Source: Halomonas sp. A40-4
GTDB lineage: Bacteria > Pseudomonadota > Gammaproteobacteria > Pseudomonadales > Halomonadaceae
Assembly (NCBI RefSeq): GCF_015767635.1
Contig: NZ_CP065230.1
Location: 2,790,001-2,854,000 of the forward strand
Length of the DNA stretch: 64,000 nucleotides
Direction of reading: 5' to 3'
Shown: positions 62,738 through 64,000 of the stretch, in pieces
Numbering within the stretch: position 1 is the first letter of the stretch
Layout: each line of letters begins with the position of its first letter
Made by a program: the position numbers and the translations under genes
Notes under the pieces: generated by a model
Database searches by the model: none
The model's input: only the letters and a program-made list of their open reading frames with translations
What the model was told of the DNA's origin: nothing

Positions 62738-63907
62738 ATTTCTCTGTCCAATTCTCTCTCTACGCTCTTTCTCAACTTCAATGCAGAATTCCTCAGGAGG
62801 AAACATTTCCTGAAAGTCGGTTTCGAAAGTTGCAATCATACGATTGAGGCATCCTATAAGTTTATGAGCGTTGTTCACTGTTTCGCGGATGAGATCACCT
62901 TCCACAATGTCAGTGTCCCCGCTTTTTTCAACGTATCGTGTGGTTGCAACTCCCCCATCATGTTCATAGACGTGACGACGGCAAAACATTTTGTTCACGA
63001 AGCTGCGATCCGCTGCCATGCCTTTAAGTAGACTGATATCAAAAAACTTGCTCAATAACTCTTCAAAATTATCAATATTGTGGAACAAAATTTTTTCTAA
63101 TTGTTTCACTCTCGATTCTTTCATCGGTACGTGAGAAATTAGCTGATTTACATAGTCTCGTGCTGCTGCATCAAATTCTGAAACTACCTGCTTAACCGCG
63201 ACAGAAGCAGATACATCACCGCTCTTTAATTTTGATCTGATTTGCTCAAGGGCAACACGTTGCTGTTCGGCCGAATTTCTCCACCCACATGAAGAACAAT
63301 ATCCGTATTTTCCACGAATATCGTTGTAACTATTGCAAGCGGAGCATTTGAATTCTGTTTGCTGGGCTGTAGATGTGTAGTAAAAATCGGGCCTTGGATC
63401 CCCCGTTACGGAGTCTGCTAAGACATCCATATCAATCACTACCTCCCTGGTAGTGTCTACTTCTGCTTCATATATGGCTGTATACAATGACTCTACATAG
63501 TGCGATATGTATACCTTTTGAGGAGGTGTAAGGAAATGATACGACTCCGCACGAACGCCGCAGTACGGACAAGTTAATAGAAATTTCGCAGGGATATTAT
63601 CAGAGCGAAAATGTTTGCTGCAGCGTGGGCATTCATGACCAAATCTACCATGCGAATCTGATGCCATCATCACAGCAATACAATTCGGGAATGGGGGTGC
63701 ATTCCAAGGAGTACCAATACCCCCCATATCTATATTGCCACATGCAAAACCATCAGGATGGGCGTAGACGCCAACAAGACTTGCGGGGCGCGGTGACGAA
63801 TGCGAGTAGCCGATTTGGTGCTTTACCTGGCCCTCTGAGTCACAAATGATAGTGAAAGTGACTTTTCCCCCAGTGTGCCCAACTTCAGTGAAATCCTCTC
63901 TAGTCAT
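62732..63907 (-). CDS. Unknown protein with two zinc ribbons, cassette gene
   Basis: 391 residues of no family I recognise. Visible features are a first ribbon HECPRCSKHFRS with LTCPYCGVRAES (about residues 92-118), a second ribbon FKCSACNSYND with YGYCSSCGWRN (about 187-210), a helical middle (EQIRSKLKSGDV, AVKQVVSEFDAAARDYVNQL) and a C-terminal helical part. It lies between two attC-like sites with its stop inside one, so it is a cassette gene. Codon use is more AT-rich than in the rest of the window. Function unknown. Confidence 0.8.
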   Translation of the reverse strand: MTREDFTEVGHTGGKVTFTIICDSEGQVKHQIGYSHSSPRPASLVGVYAHPDGFACGNIDMGGIGTPWNAPPFPNCIAVMMASDSHGRFGHECPRCSKHFRSDNIPAKFLLTCPYCGVRAESYHFLTPPQKVYISHYVESLYTAIYEAEVDTTREVVIDMDVLADSVTGDPRPDFYYTSTAQQTEFKCSACNSYNDIRGKYGYCSSCGWRNSAEQQRVALEQIRSKLKSGDVSASVAVKQVVSEFDAAARDYVNQLISHVPMKESRVKQLEKILFHNIDNFEELLSKFFDISLLKGMAADRSFVNKMFCRRHVYEHDGGVATTRYVEKSGDTDIVEGDLIRETVNNAHKLIGCLNRMIATFETDFQEMFPPEEFCIEVEKERRERIGQRNA

Positions 63908-63934
63908 ATCGTACTGTCGACCCTAAATAATGAT

Positions 63935-64000
63935 GCATAACGCCGCCAGCAGGCAACCATTTGTAGTGGCGCGAAGCGCAACGAAAAACGGGTTGCGCTG
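63935..64000 (-). other. attC-like site, cut by the window end
   Basis: GCATAACGCCGCCAGCAGGC at the left and GGTTGCGCTG at the right edge have complementary arms (CAG-GCAACC against GGTTGC-CTG), with a GGCGCGAAGCGC-type dyad between. On the minus strand the site ends GCGTTATGC just upstream of the zinc-ribbon gene. The rest lies outside the window. Confidence 0.65.

Noticed and set aside
62641..62835. A longer N-terminus for the GNAT gene
   Set aside because: This part of the open frame crosses an attC-like site and the end of the upstream cassette gene; GTG 62640 with AGAGG is a better start.

Overview
The window looks like a chromosome segment of a halophilic gammaproteobacterium of the Halomonas type. 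Coding DNA is GC-rich, many proteins are acidic, and several proteins are close to enteric/Pseudomonas families (GntR, GntK, YghU, YaeQ, OpgG/OpgH, AcrB-type RND). Genus assignment is inference; no rRNA or tRNA gene was seen.

Layout. 0-2 kb: the 5' end of an OsmC-type gene, a DMT exporter and a MOSC protein. 2-6.8 kb: a gluconate-type operon read leftward (TRAP DctP-DctQ-DctM, gluconokinase, GntR) with a perfect GntR-like operator upstream. 6.9-9.2 kb: OhrR/Ohr peroxide defence, a YghU-type glutathione enzyme and a small membrane protein. 9.2-12.6 kb: a TonB siderophore receptor and an LpxR-type lipid A deacylase. 12.7-17.3 kb: a probably acquired block (a fungal-looking SDR, AKR, TetR, cupin, GST) beside an internally deleted IS5-type remnant and a structured non-coding stretch. 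17.8-24.5 kb: YaeQ, a GST and a fatty acid catabolism set (enoyl-CoA hydratase, 3-hydroxyacyl-CoA dehydrogenase, acyl-CoA synthetase, acyl-CoA dehydrogenase). 24.6-28.7 kb: MFS, methyltransferase, VOC, DUF4870 and an LpxL/HtrB-like acyltransferase. 28.8-34.8 kb: an osmoregulated periplasmic glucan locus (sulfatase-fold membrane transferase, opgG, opgH) with a translationally coupled FkbM methyltransferase.

34.85-42.94 kb is the most unusual region. It holds a creatininase/ArfB-like amidohydrolase, a GTP cyclohydrolase II paralogue with an extra N-terminal domain, a RibD-type reductase, a YbhN-like membrane protein, a glycosyltransferase-methyltransferase fusion, a PTPS/QueD homologue without the canonical catalytic residues, a BchC-like dehydrogenase and a CDP-alcohol phosphatidyltransferase. 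Together they suggest a dedicated, possibly undescribed, GTP-derived pyrimidine/pterin pathway connected to glycosylation and lipid chemistry.

43-57 kb: a GFA protein, a phosphoribosyltransferase, LysR with an SbtA bicarbonate transporter, an RND efflux pair, AraC, MAPEG, a flavin reductase, and a four-gene operon with one cytoplasmic and one Tat-exported aldo/keto reductase and two membrane proteins. 57-64 kb: LMW-PTP, an OmpA/OmpW-like barrel, then an integron-like cassette region. Genes for a CPBP protein, a GNAT enzyme and a zinc-ribbon protein lie in one orientation with attC-like sites between them; the window ends inside another attC. An HxlR-SDR-quinone reductase block interrupts this array. 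The integrase, if present, should lie beyond the right end.
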